Shown here: piece after piece, positions 31,031 through 43,100 of the stretch
Layout: every line of letters starts with the position of its first letter
How positions within the stretch are numbered: position 1 is the stretch's first letter
Position numbers and translations under genes: made by a program
Assembly (NCBI GenBank): GCA_022559845.1
Contig: CM040128.1
Span: 267,908,698 to 267,972,697 of the forward strand
Source of the DNA: Amorphophallus konjac
Lineage: Eukaryota; Streptophyta; Magnoliopsida; Alismatales; Araceae
DNA length: 64,000 nucleotides
Direction: 5' to 3'
Notes under the pieces: model-generated
Databases searched by the model: none
What the model saw: the letters and a program-made list of their open reading frames with translations, nothing else
Told to the model about the DNA's origin: nothing

Positions 31031-32071
31031 GTCTATGAGATTTTGGATGAGAAGGATCCAATTAATGAAGACGGTGATGTAGATGACACCGCCGACTTAT
31101 ACGCACAAGGATTGAGAAGATTCGACGAGCCGTCGTCGTCGGTGGACGAACCTACAAAGGAAATCAATCTAGGAACCAAAGAAGACCCAAGGCCCATCAT
31201 GATTGCTACTAATCTCCCTTCGCAAGTAGAAGAGGAATTGATTAAGGTCCTAAGGGAGTATAGCGATTCCTTCGCCTGGTCTTACGAGGACATGCCGGGT
31301 CTTGACCCCTCTTTAGTGGAACATCGACTCGTGCTTAAACCAGGGGCAACACCTGTAAAAAAAAGGTCAAGAAGATTTCACCCCCACATGGCCTTGAGGA
31401 TCAAAGAAGAGGTCGACAAACTATACAAAGCCAGATTCATCAGAGTAGTTTTGTATCCTCAGTGGGTGGTAAACATAGTCCATGTTCTCAAGAAGGATGG
31501 AAAAGTGCGCATATGCATTGATTTCAGGGATCTAAACAAAGTATGTCCCAAAGATGATTTCCCGCTGTCTCATATAGACGTCCTAGTGGATAACACTGCC
31601 GGGTATGAAGCTCTGTCATTTATGGATGGGTACTCGGGCTATAATCAGATCCGTCTCGCTCCGGAAGACCAAGAGAAAACTTCCTTCACCACACCCTGGG
31701 GCACGTATTGTTATGTAGTTATGCCATTTGGTTTAAAAAATGCAGATGCCACCTATCAAAGGGCGATGATGGCCATCTTCCACGACATGATGCACATATA
31801 TATGGAAGCTTACATGGATAACATCTTGGTGAAGTCAAGAACAAAAGAAGAACACCCCTCTATCCTGGCTAAGGTGCTGCAGAGAGCCAGGGAATACAAG
31901 CTTAAGATGAATCCGAAGAAGTGTGTATTCGGAGTCTCCTCAGGGAAGTTGTTAGGGTTCATAGTGAGCAAACGGAGGATCCAGATTGATCCTAATAAAG
32001 CACAGGCCGTCATGGACATGCCTCCGCCAAAGAACATTTCAGAACTTCGAGGATTGATTGGTAGACTGTAA
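31031..32071 (+). pseudogene. pol: Reverse transcriptase of element C (inactive)
   Basis: RT copies the element RNA into DNA. The frame continues from 24,586 across the B insertion. Motifs in order: SFAWSYEDMPG (31,270), a primer-grip-like LKPGATPVKKRSRRFHP (31,340), VRICIDFRDLNKVCPKDDFP (31,505), ALSFMDGYSGYNQI (31,610), MPFGLKNADATYQR (31,720), the catalytic box, LKMNPKKCVFGV (31,900) and LLGFIVSKRRIQIDP (31,950). The catalytic box reads YMDN (about 31,811), not YxDD: the second aspartate is Asn, so polymerase activity should be lost. A TAA at 32,069 ends the frame where RNase H should begin. Confidence 0.85.
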
Positions 32072-33400
32072 TTCATTAGAAGATTTATATCTCAGCATTC
32101 TCAGAGGTGTCGTCCGTTTTATGAACTGCTTAAGGCAGGGGTCAAGTTTGAATGGAATGAAGATTGTCAGAAGGCCTATAAGGACCTCAAGGAGTATCTA
32201 TCCAATCCCCCGGTTTTGCAACCTCCTGTCCCTGGGAAACCCCTAATCCTATACATCTCGGTTATTGAGGACTCCCTAGGGGCGGTCTTAGCACAAGTGG
32301 ATGACGAAGGGAAAGAGCGGGATGCGTACTACCTCTCTCGACTGTTTAATCCAGCTGAATCCAAGTACACCGCTATGGAGAAGACTTGTGCCGCCTTAGT
32401 GTGGGTAGCTCAGAAGCTTAAACATTACTTTCTCGCCCACCCAGTTAGGTTGATCTCTAGAATGGACCCGATCCGTTATCTCTTAGAAAAACCCGTCCTT
32501 TCTAGTAGGTTAGCTCGTTGGAAGAGCTTCCTCTCTTAGTTCGACATCACCTTTGTTGTTCAGAAGGCAGTCAAATGATATGCCATTGCTGAGCATCTTG
32601 CACATCTCCCTATTCCTCACACCGATTCTATTCAGGATGATTTCCCTGATGAGCATCTCTCTGTCCTTTCTCATCATCCCTTTTGGTCTCTGCACTTCGA
32701 TGGTGCACTCAACTCCCAAGGCCAAGGGATCGGTGCTGTCTTGCTTACTCCAGAGGGAGTAACCATCCCCTTCGCTTATCAACTTCGATTTCCTGCTACC
32801 AACAATATCGCTGAGTATGAGGCTCTCCTGGCAGGCTTGAAGCACGCCTATCTCCTAGGCGCGCGTTATTTGAACATTATAGGGGACTCTCAGCTCGTCC
32901 TACGGCAAGTTCTGTCCACTTACCGTACTCGTGACCCCAAGCTCAAGCCTTATCAAGATTTGGTCACGCTCATTGCTAAGCGATTCCGTAAGCTGATCTA
33001 TATCCATACTCCCCGTTCTCTGAACATTCTAGCTGATGCTTTGGCATCTCTTGCTTCCTCCTTATATTTCCCTCTCAGTCGTAGCACTGGGACCGTTGTC
33101 GTCCAGAGATTGGACGCACCCTCTCTTCAAGATCCTTGGTTCATCAACCTTAGGAAAGCCGTAGAGGCGAGAGCTGAGAAGGAAGATCTCAAGGAAGTTT
33201 CATTAACAGAGCTAGAGGAGATTCTGGACGAAGAGGAATTACCTTGGTATCATGAAATCGAATTGTTTTGCAAGGAAGGGTCATTCCTAGAAGGGGCAAA
33301 AGCCGAGCAGCGTAAAGCAATAAGAAGAGCCACCGCAAGGTACACTATCATTGCAGGAAAACTATATAGGCGCGCTACTAATGGAATGCTCATGAGATGC
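32072..33400 (+). pseudogene. pol: RNase H and second (archaeal-type) RNase H of element C
   Basis: The same frame as RT continues past the TAA at 32,069 with further stops at 32,537 (TAG) and 32,576 (TGA). The first RNase H shows FEWNEDCQKAYKDLKEYL (32,145), an ILYISVIEDSLGAVLAQ-like segment (32,245) and YYLSRLFNPAESKY (32,325). The second, the archaeal-type RNase H typical of the Tat lineage, shows LHFDGALNSQGQGIG (32,693), NNIAEYEALLAGL (32,803), IIGDSQLVLRQV (32,876) and LADALASLAS (33,028). A linker toward integrase runs to 33,400, where inverted LTR F cuts the frame within the usual GKLYRR segment. No integrase remains. Confidence 0.85.
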
Positions 33401-33844
33401 TGTTTCGCGCATCTTTTCCTTCTCTTTTACTTTTCGTTTTGCCTTTTTGTTCACGTGTCGATCAACCCATTAACTAACTTGTAGTCAACTGATTGATTGA
33501 CGACGCGGGCGTGCCAGTCACATGCGTGACGATTCTATTGTGCGCTCATTCTGACCCATGTCGGGCGAATGTGAGGTTCGGTCGGGACCAGCAGTTCGCC
33601 ATACCATAAAGGCTATGGCGTTAATTACATCCCCCACGAGGAGGGAACACCTTTGATTAATTGCCGAGATAGCGGGCTGTCGAAGCCGGAAAAAAGGAAC
33701 TACATGATGATTATTAGTTGAGGGACTTGCATCCTTCTGTGATTAGCATAAGAAACCATCCCATAAGTGGGAAAAGGGTTAGAATGATGCGACGACACGA
33801 TTCGGAACGGAACCGGTGCAGTGCGTGCGAAGACAGGGATCAAA

Positions 33845-34065
33845 ACGCTTGAAACGGCGCCCTGAAATGTAGGTAAAAGGTTTAAAACGGCGCCATAACC
33901 GTAGGTAAAGGGGTAGGCCGTTAAAACGGCGCGGGAAGCCGGGGCGCGTCGGGAAGACCGCGCCGGGAAGGGCGCACCGGGAAGGGCACGCCGGGAAGAG
34001 CGCGCCGGGAAGGCCGCGCCGGGAAGGGCGCGCCGTTTTAAGGCGTGATCGCGCATGAACGCGCC
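33845..34065. repeat. AAACGGCGC and GCGCGCCGGGAAG repeats in LTR F
   Basis: Several AAAACGGCGC motifs, then about seven units of roughly 17 bp, GGGAAGGGCGCGCCG-like (33,935-34,035). The corresponding place in the A LTR (57,915-58,090) has other expansions of the same GGCGCGCC core. Confidence 0.65.
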
Positions 34066-35746
34066 GAATTAACCCGACTTCAAGGAAACAGGAGCTTCGT
34101 TAGTTTATTCATGGATTTATTAAGATTTTGAATGGTTTTGAGACTTTATTAAGTCAATTGTTCGTGGAATCGGTGTCGCGTCATTTAAAGGCCGAGTCAC
34201 GGGCTCGCGTGAGGCGATTGTTCCGAGCTTAACTCGTTCGAGCCGAAATTTCGGCAGCATCTCCCCATCCCAAAGGATGGTCGGGGAGACGCAGGGAGTA
34301 CTCACGTGGCGGAGTAAACCCCTAAAGAGCCGGGTGGCACAACGGCGGCCGGCAGACCCGAACGGATAGGGAGACCCCGAGGGCTAGCCTGCTAGGGGTA
34401 CCGAGTCCGTGGGTAACGATGAGTGAGTGAGGTGACTCGATACGGGAGCGAAAACCCCGAGGGCTAGCCTACGAGGGGCATGCGACCCGAATCACCACAC
34501 TACTCGAATCGGGACGACCGAGTAGAGAAGGGAACCCCGAGGGCCAGCCTACGAGGGGCACACGCGTCTCACGGCCACCACAAAGTCCCTTAGAGACTGT
34601 GGATTTGAGATGTCGGGACTAACCCGTTTATTATTCACTCATTAGTCCATGGGAGATTCATCACTGCTGGACGGTCCCTAGTGGACAGAGTGCTGTCAAA
34701 ACGGAACAGTGGGGGATGTTCCCCCTCCCCGAGTTACCGATCCGCCCTAGTGAAACAGTAGAACGGGGCTGTGAGATCGTTCGCATAACCAACAGGCCGG
34801 AACTAATGCCTGTAGATATACGTGCGTTCATGCATATGCATGTTCATAAAGCAGCGAAATATTCATCAAGAAATATTCAGAAAGTAATGACTGGAGTGTA
34901 GGGGCACCCATATTTCCCTCTGTTCATGGTCAAGAACAGAAAGGGTATTGCGAGGGCGGCCCAGACAGGTTGAAGGAACCCATATGTCGACCCACCTTAC
35001 ACGGTGAATATTCCTAGCATTCGATCGGAAGAGAAAACCCCCGGGGGGGGGGGGTGGGGGAATCAATGTAGCCCTTGCCATAGCAGGGCATAAAGCGTGG
35101 GGAAGATGAAACAGGAAGGAAATCATTCACACATGAAACCCACGGTGCTCTGCATTCATCCTCCACGGCGCCGGCATCATCGCACGGCACCGTTTCACCG
35201 GCTGTAAGAAGAAAAGGGGGAGCTAACAGGGAAGAAAGAGAAGCGTGGCATTTGGCCAGAGACTCACATTCCATTCCTATTCATTCATATGAAAAATACA
35301 GATAGACAAGTAGAGAATATACATTCCGGCGCCGGCGTTGTCGCTCGGCCGCCGTTTCCATTAACAGAAGAATCCTATTACGATGAGAAGAGGGAAAGAA
35401 AATCATCGTGAGGGAGGGGAGGTGAGGCTCATATCATCGCCCCTCCCCTCCTTCACTTACATTCTGCCAAGAGGAAGAAACTCAAAACGGAGCAGAGGGG
35501 TTCGCCGGATGAAACACGGACAAACCCACCTCGATAGATAAGAACGGGCGTTCTTCTTCTCCGATTCCGGGAGACTCCGGTGGAGCGGGATGAGGGCCGC
35601 CGAGAGCTCGGGCAGAGAACTCGTCCGATCGAAACACTCCTGGACCTCCCCCCTTTCTTTCTAATTCCCTTTTCTTTTCTTTTTGATTCCGCTCCCTCCT
35701 TGATCGGATCCCCCTTGATCTCCTCTCCTCTCCTCTTCTGTCGACA

Positions 35747-35912
35747 GGCTATATATAGCCTTGGGGTTAAAACGGCGCCCCAGGAAGAAGCGCGCCGGGT
35801 TGACGGCGCCGGGGAAAGCCCCCATTTAGTCTTTGCGCGCCGGATTGACGGCGCCGGGGAACACCCCCTTTGGTTCTTGGCGCGCCGGTTTGACGGCGCC
35901 GTTTTAACCTGT
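35747..35912 (-). promoter_or_regulatory. TATA palindrome and CGCGCC array of LTR F
   Basis: GGCTATATATAGCC (35,747-35,760) is a perfect 14-bp palindrome holding the TATA box. Immediately upstream on the minus strand (35,765-35,910) are five GGCGCC/GCGCGCCGG units with AAAACGGCGCC, each spaced about 30-50 bp. Confidence 0.6.
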
Positions 35913-36607
35913 TCACTTAGCGTGTAGTCCGGTGGGCCCGGAGATGATTCCGGAAGCTTCCGTCCGCTGTTCCTCTCACCCTGGCCATCGAAGGGCCCTG
36001 ACGGGGTGTTCACGAAGCTCCTGATAGGGCGAATGGCCTTAAACAAGACTTCGTGTGTGTCCGGTCCGAGCACACGGGTGTCCTACTGACATAGTCTTCG
36101 GCACTGTGATTTGTGCTTCTGGCTGAGACGAACTCGGGCTCGAAGCTTCCTTGCAGGATGATGTTACATCCCGGACAATTCCACCTTAAATTGGTGATCA
36201 ATCGGCCACTAACGGGCCCACTATGGCAAGAAGCCGAATCCGTGCCGGATAATTGGGGTCTTCTGCTGACAGGACCTTCGGCCCCTTGTTACGGATGGCC
36301 GAGGACATTCTTCCTCCTTAGGAGAGTAATTGGGCAGACCGTCGTCCTTGGTCGGGCGACGGATGTGGGGTAGCGGCACGATGAGGTCGATGCCGGATCA
36401 TTGGGCAGGCTTGATCGCGCTGCCGGTTGGTTGCGGGTTCACTTCGGCTCTCCTGAGGTAAAGTCCCCGACGTTCCCTTTGAGGTGGCTCGGGGCTTTGT
36501 CAGCTTGAGGGGTCCCCTTGATAAGTTGATCTTTATCGGCTTCTGTGCTTCAATGGGCCGTATCATTCATCCTTGCGGCTTGGTTGCCAAAGGATCATAT
36601 TTTGAGT

Positions 36608-36993
36608 ACTCCGCCATGTACCAGGCCCCACCTCAATAAACCCTGTGTATTCGGTCATGACATCTTGCATGATTGTTCGCATGCTCTGTATCTTTTATTC
36701 CGGCTTCGACAGCCCGCTATCTCGGCAACTAATCAAAGGTGTTCCCTCCTCGTGGGGGATGTAATTAACGCCATAGCCTTTACGGTATGGCGGACTGCTG
36801 GTCCCGACCGAACCTCACTCTCGCCCGATAAGGGTCAGAATGAGCGCATCATAAATCGTCACTCATGTGACTGGCACGCCCGTGTTGTCAATCAGTCAGT
36901 TGATTACTAGTTAGTCAATTGATTGATCGACCCGCGAAATAAATGAATGAAAAATACCAACGAAAAGAAAAGAAGGAAAAGACGGTCGAAACA
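36608..36993 (+). mobile_element. 5' LTR of element A (only the last 386 bp remain)
   Basis: Matches 58,427-58,812 of the 3' LTR with only two differences noticed (T/A at 36,649; T/C in the GTGTTGTC/GTGTCGTC stretch near 36,885). The left end, AGTACTCCGCC, is fused to F at a 3-bp AGT microhomology. The first 3.2 kb of this LTR is missing. Confidence 0.85.
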
Positions 36994-36996
36994 GTC

Positions 36997-37015
36997 TGGC
37001 ACGCCCGGTGGGACC
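36997..37015 (+). promoter_or_regulatory. Primer binding site of element A
   Basis: TGGCACGCCCGGTGGGACC three bases after the LTR end. This is a Tat-type primer site. The cognate tRNA was not assigned. Confidence 0.7.
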
Positions 37016-37110
37016 AGTGTCACCTTTCATCTTTTTGCCGAGATATTCGGGCTTCGAAGCCCTTTCAAAGACTACTGATTGTTTTGCTGTCTGTCTTTTC
37101 AGTGCAAACA

Positions 37111-40100
37111 ATGACGACCCACGGGATAACCGGCGTCGACTTCAGTCCTGCGATCGTCGCCAGACACGCGCAAGGGTACCTGGCGGTGCCCATGGAGTTT
37201 GGTAGCTTTCCTCCTGCTGTGGGCTTCCCCAACTTCTTGGGGTTGGCCTTTGTTGACATGCTGGAAGTCGAGGCCGTGGAACCCGTCAAGGAACATGTGA
37301 AGGAAATGGAGCCTTTGAAGGCCCCCTGCCGCGGTAATTCGCTCAAGAACCCGGCTCCGGCCGCTAGCTGCCTGGTGCACCACCTTGTACGGGTGATGCA
37401 TCCCACTGATATCAACAAGCCCCCTGGAGGACGTCAGCGTCGCCAGGCTCGCAAGAACACTGCCGTGATCACCGGAACTGTCTCTCAGTCCGGAAAATCA
37501 ATGCTGGTGGGAGGTATGCGTGTCTTCCTCAACGGGCGCACGGCACGGGTGACCCCAGATCGCGTCATCCCAAACGTCCCTGTCTACAACAACTATCAAG
37601 CTCTCGCTGGAAGGAGGGCAGAAAGAGTAGAAGCCGGCCACCATGGCCAAGAAAACCCGGCGCTCAGGCCGAGGAAACTCAAACAGGTGTGGGTTCCCAA
37701 GCGGACCCGACCTGCCTACCACCCAACACCCACCCGCCATCGTCCTATGAACGACGAGGCAAGAGCGAGAAGAGAAAGGGGCTTGTCCCTGATGAATGAA
37801 GAAGAGGTGGTTGCGGATCCTCCGCGTCACAGAAGTTTCCGGGCTATGGCCCGTCAAGCCAACGTCCCTGCCACGGGGCGAAGGTTCCAACAGCCAGCTG
37901 ACAGAGCTCGACTGGCCTACATTCCTCCTGCTGGAGGTCGACCACTCTCCCCCGTGCTACATCAAGAACGGGATCAAGAAGAAATGGCCTGCCTGGTCAG
38001 AAGCTATTTCCGAGGATTGGGTAGCACCTCACTCGGACAGCAGCGGCTGATGCAGACAGTCGCCACTGAAGAAAATTACTGCCCATCAACGGCAGATGAA
38101 GAAGAAATGGAGGATATAATGAGGATGTCGTCGGTCGATGACAACGGACACAATGACGGCTCTGAGATCAAAGCCGACGAAGCCTTCCCCGAGCGGGAAG
38201 AAAGAAGAAGAATTTCTGTGTTCGAGAGGCTGACCTTCCCGCAACAAGCAAGGCGGAGGGTCCATCGACAAAGGAGGAGGATGCAGGTTTTCACTTGCAA
38301 CATGGCTGGCGTGTCCAGCCGATATGGGAAGCTTCCTGAAAACTCCCAAGAACTGGCTCAGTTGGCCGTACGGCCGGGACCAGCTACCCGCAGGACAGAA
38401 GCAGCAAGAGGGCTTCTGACAGCGATGAAAGAGAAACAGCCCCAGTCATACCTCCACTGGGATGACAAAGCCCCCGTCTTGACCGCTAATGTGGTAACGA
38501 CGGAAGAAGAAGACGACGTACTCCTCGATATCCTGCCCGAGGGTACGTCCGGGGAAACGACAGAAGGTGTCCCCACCACTATAGACCCATCAGTCTTGAT
38601 GCTGCTGCAAAGATATCAACGGGAAATAGATTCCCTGAAGAAACAGCTGATGGAGAAAACTGAACACTCATCAGCCTCCAAACCACCCGAAGTCCAAGGT
38701 GAATCATCCCAGGGAGCGGCTCGTCGAGACGACCCTCCACCACTTTGCACACCACCCCAGCCGTCAGAGCCAACTGTGACGACAGCACAACAGCGGCCGC
38801 CACAGCCTCAGTCGCTGCTGCCTCCGGTGCTTCCTCAGGTGCATCCAACACCCCCGCTGCTGCATCCTCCACAGGCGACCACCCTGGTCACCCCGTACCT
38901 GCAGCCAGCACACTTCTATCCGGAGCCAGTCGACCCCACGGTCGTGAGCCGGATGATGGTGGAAAGGATGATCGAGCTGAAGCTCGCAGAGAAGAGCGAA
39001 GGCGACTACGTCGCATTCGATGCCTACCGGGTGCCCTACCCGCAACACCATGCGGCTAAGCGACTTCCCCCGGGAGTCAACAAGCCGCCCAAATTTGACA
39101 AATTCAACGGGAAAGGTTCCCCAAAAGAACATATTGCATATTATATGACCGTTATGGGTGATCTGTCCATCGACGAGTCATATCTGCTGAAATTCTTCGG
39201 GTCCTCGCTGACGGGGCTCGCATTTGAATGGTACTCTAGCCTCTCGGCCGGGTCAATCAATGACTGGTCAGATATGCAGAGGAAATTCAGGGAAAGATTC
39301 CATGTCACAGAGAGGGAGGTCACAGTGGCCGAACTCTATTCGACAAAACAAAGGGCAGATGAGACCGCCCTTGACTACATCAAGAGGTGGAGGAACCTCG
39401 GAATGAGATGTAAGCGGCCCCCGCATCAGGAGGACGCTGTGCAAATATGTAAGCAAAATCTCAGGAGGGAGGTCTTGGAAAAAATGATCGGGATGGAAAT
39501 ACGGTCGTTCGACCGGCTGAATAATGTGGTGGCCGAGGTAGAGGCTTTTCTAGCCAAGCCCGTCCCGCCGTCAGCTACCAGCACAGCCCAGAAAGGCAAG
39601 GCGGCGGAACGGCGCCCCACACCTAAAGAAGCGAATGCGCTTGATATCAAGGCTTTCGAACAACAGAAGGAGAAAGGCAAGAAAGCGGCTCCCCCGCAAC
39701 CTGCGAAAGCTCCAGATGACAAAGAAGGTCCTTCGTTGAGGGACAAAATGAAGAAGGCTTATTCCTTTCCTAAGGATAAGACCCGAATCCTATTTGACTG
39801 GGTAACAGAATACAGTATGGTCACTCTGCCTGAGCCAAGAAGACCAGAGGACCTCAAAAGAAGAGACAGTCCAAGATTCTGCCCCTATCACCAGATGTTG
39901 GGACATTCAATCGAAGACTGTTATGTTTTCAAAGACATCATTGAAGGGATGGTGAAGAAAAATGAGATAGAGCTGGGAGAGTACAAAGTAGACCCTCCTC
40001 AGCCACATGAAGCTCCTCCCCGAAGAGCAGCAGTCAACATGATCTCCCTCTACCAGGCGTTACCTGAGGAGATCTCTGAAGCAAGCACACAGAGCACCTA

Positions 40101-43100
40101 CGAAATCCATTTCCTGGAGCCCGTGAAGGAACAGCAGGGGTGGCAGCAAGTCCCTGTGAAGCACAAGAAGAAGAGGGCACCCCGCCCAAAAGAGGGGGCA
40201 CATATCCGTGGCATTACACCTCGGCCTGCTCCGCCAGTGGTAGCGCCCGTATGGGTCACTCCACCTGCAGCTGTCAGAATATATACACCCAACAGGAGGA
40301 GACAAACTCCGTTGCCAGTAATCAAGGAAACCAACCCTGGGGTCCTTCGATTGCAACACTTAATTGAAGGGCTAGAGGAATATGTACAGCCCGAACTAAA
40401 ACCTCTGCTGGTACGGGACCACGTCCCATGGCTAGAGCTGGAGCAACTCTCGCTCAAGCGAGGGGATGAAGCTGAAGCGGCGCCACCTCAAGAGAGCAAC
40501 CTGTTCTGGGGACAAGCGCCTGCGGAAATCAAAAAGAAGAAAAAGCAAAAGAAGAAGAAGAGAAAGGCCCCTGGGGCCCATAAAACACAGGTCGTCTCCT
40601 GCAATACCCTGTCAGCACTCTTCAGCCTACCAGGAGAAGAAGAAGAAGAAGACATTTGCTTCACACCCCATGCTTGGGGAGGCAAGGCCGAAGCCGCAAC
40701 TGCTGCACATGCCACTCGGTCAGGCCGGAAATGGGGGCGCCAGCCACCACCCAATCACAACATTATGTTCAGAGGGGAGCAACCCTACAAGACACCCCCG
40801 CCGGAAGTTAAGGGAGTCCAAATCCCTCCTCCGTCAGGTCTATACAGCAAGACTGGGGGCAAGACTGTCCCTCCATTCCTTGAATTCATGAAGATGTCAA
40901 AGGGGAAGCAGCCTTGTCAAGACGCCAACCCTACACCCGGGGTCAATCACCCTCGGCCAGTGCAATCTACGGAGGATACAAATGCAGATGGGGCTTGCCC
41001 TGCAGCAACCAATAAAGAAGACCCGACAGTCGGTGCCAGTCAAGAGGGTGCCGAGTCCGAGGAAGATGAAGCAGGTCCGTCTGGACCCACAAATCAAAAC
41101 CTTCCTAAGCCCAGATGGGTTGAGGAGATGAAGCTCTCCAATGTCCGGGCTGGAAGCCGAATAATGAAGCTGCTCAAGAAGCTCCCTGCTCGTTTTACGA
41201 TCTGGGAAATTCTCTCTTTGAGTGAAGAAACTCGACAGGCAATCATTACTGCTTTACAGACGCCTGCCCAGTTTGAAACCTGCATAGCTGAGGCTATACC
41301 AGAAGCCAGTATGACCTTCTCTCCAGAAGACATGCTACTGCCTACTGCCAGTCACAACAGGCCGCTATATATGAAAGGGCACCTGAACGGAAGAGAGCTG
41401 AACCGGATTCTGGTCGATCCTGGCGCAGCGGTCAACATCCTACCATATAGAATATACGAGAGGTACCACTTCAATGTGCATCTCGAAAAAGCCGGGGATA
41501 TGCGTATCGCTGGCTTCAACCAGAAATGTGAAGTATCCATGGGGGTGGCAGAGTTCACACTGACTCTGGCAGATTTCACTACAACGGTGCAGTTTCACGT
41601 CATTGACTCTCGCACCTCCTACAAAGCACTACTCGGCCGCCCATGGCTGCATGAAAACTTGGTGGTGCCCTCCACACTCCACCAATGCATCAAATACAGC
41701 CTCCAGGGGAAGGAGGAAAGGATATTTGCTGACATCCACCCGTTCGAGGTGTTTGAGTGTCACTTGGCGGACGCCAATCTGTATACGGGGTCTCCCCGGA
41801 AGATTTCTAAAACTGAAGCCCCCGTAGGGGCATCGAAGAATAGATCGGGTGACGGTTGGTATCCACCACCGCCGCGCGGATATATCAAGCCGAAGGTGGT
41901 CTCCCACATCACGGCTTCTGGAAATGTCGGCAGGGTGACACCCCCAGCATTATACCCCAAAGCTAAGGAAGTGCATGTTGACCGACGGCACGACCGCATC
42001 GCAGTCCCGGCCGGCCTCACCAAGCCAGTCTCCGGCCTTAATGATCCCACTGTCGAACCTTTCAAAGCCTGGGAGGTGGCACAAGAAGATGGGCCCAGCA
42101 GCTTGTTCTATACAGCTGAGGAGCATCCCACTCGGGAGGACACAGACTGCAGCCTCCCTGAGGATCTAGCCAACCCGCGGGTTCCTGTTCAGGGCCTGGC
42201 ATTTACCACTGATCGGACGGCCAGGATGTTTCAAAAGCAACACATCCCTCCCGATCAACCTCAAAAACGCAAGGAAGCTTTCCAGAAGATGTGGTATCCT
42301 GCAAATCTGGATAAAGAAATGAGACATGTCTCTCAACATCCGGGTCTGGGCTTCACCCTGGAAGACTACTATTACAGTGGGCGGTACGAGGTGGATACCA
42401 TCTCCACCTTCTATCCAACTGAAGATAGCCCTCTGGGGGCAACCTTTGATGAATATCCGGCGGAAGCAGAGCATGCTGAATTGGCTCTACCCGGGAATCA
42501 ACAAATGGAGACCTTGATCTCCTGCCGATGCTGGGAGCAGGTCCGTCCTGAAGAAGCGGCCTTTCAAGTCGAATTTGATACGGCTAGCAGCAGCGAAGCC
42601 GAAGATACTCAAGAAGCAGAAGTCTCTCCCTCCGCAGGGGTCATACTAATGACGACTTCAACATCCTTTCTGCCAGTCAACAGAGCCTCGGTTTACTCCA
42701 ATCAAGGGGAGCCGGCTACCAGAAAAGAAAAAGCCACTTCTGTGGAAGATACAACTATCCCAGAAGGCGAGACTCCCTCAGCCTCTGCTACAGATCTAAT
42801 ATGCTGTCCGAGCCCGGCGGCAAACAACTACTGGCCTGTCATGGCTGCAACCTCATCTACGAGCACTGAAGCTGCTCCCTCACCCTCAGGAGCTGCAACG
42901 GCAATGGAAGTATCAATGGATCAATCCACACAGTCGCTGGCACAAAAGACCAAGAGACCCCGTGAAGCTCTGGCGGTGTCTGACGAGGAAGTCGAAGTAC
43001 TCGACCCTCAAGACGGTATTCCAGACTTCGTTGACCTCCAGCCGGCACCTCCGGAGATAGAAGACGGAGGCCAAGCCACAGTCGATGAACTAATAGAAGT

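Larger units (their letters stand above)
24582..31032 (+). mobile_element. Gag-only LTR retrotransposon B with target-site duplication
   Basis: Complete element at 24,587-31,027 flanked by GGCGT at 24,582-24,586 and 31,028-31,032. Two LTRs (24,587-26,617 and 28,996-31,027) begin TGATG and end CATCA. Internal parts are an iMet PBS, one gag frame and a short tail before the 3' LTR. No pol is present, so the element must be mobilised in trans, like the plant TR-GAG class. By eye the LTRs differ at roughly 25-30 of 2,031 sites. Confidence 0.93.
33401..36607 (-). mobile_element. Inverted A-family LTR (F)
   Basis: The reverse complement matches the A LTR from near its start (36,607) to its end (TGTTTCG at 33,401 is the complement of CGAAACA at 58,806-58,812). 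It is more diverged from the A 3' LTR than the two ends of A are from each other, so it is older. The first seven bases of the LTR are missing at 36,607, where it is fused to the A 5' LTR. Inside are a TATA palindrome, CGCGCC arrays and three repeats of CCCCGAGGGCTAGCCT (34,375-34,560). It may be a solo LTR or the end of a lost element. Confidence 0.8.

Noticed and set aside
35453..36073. 206-codon minus-strand frame in LTR F
   Set aside because: It lies across the U3 and start region of the inverted LTR and its counterpart in the A LTR is not kept open.
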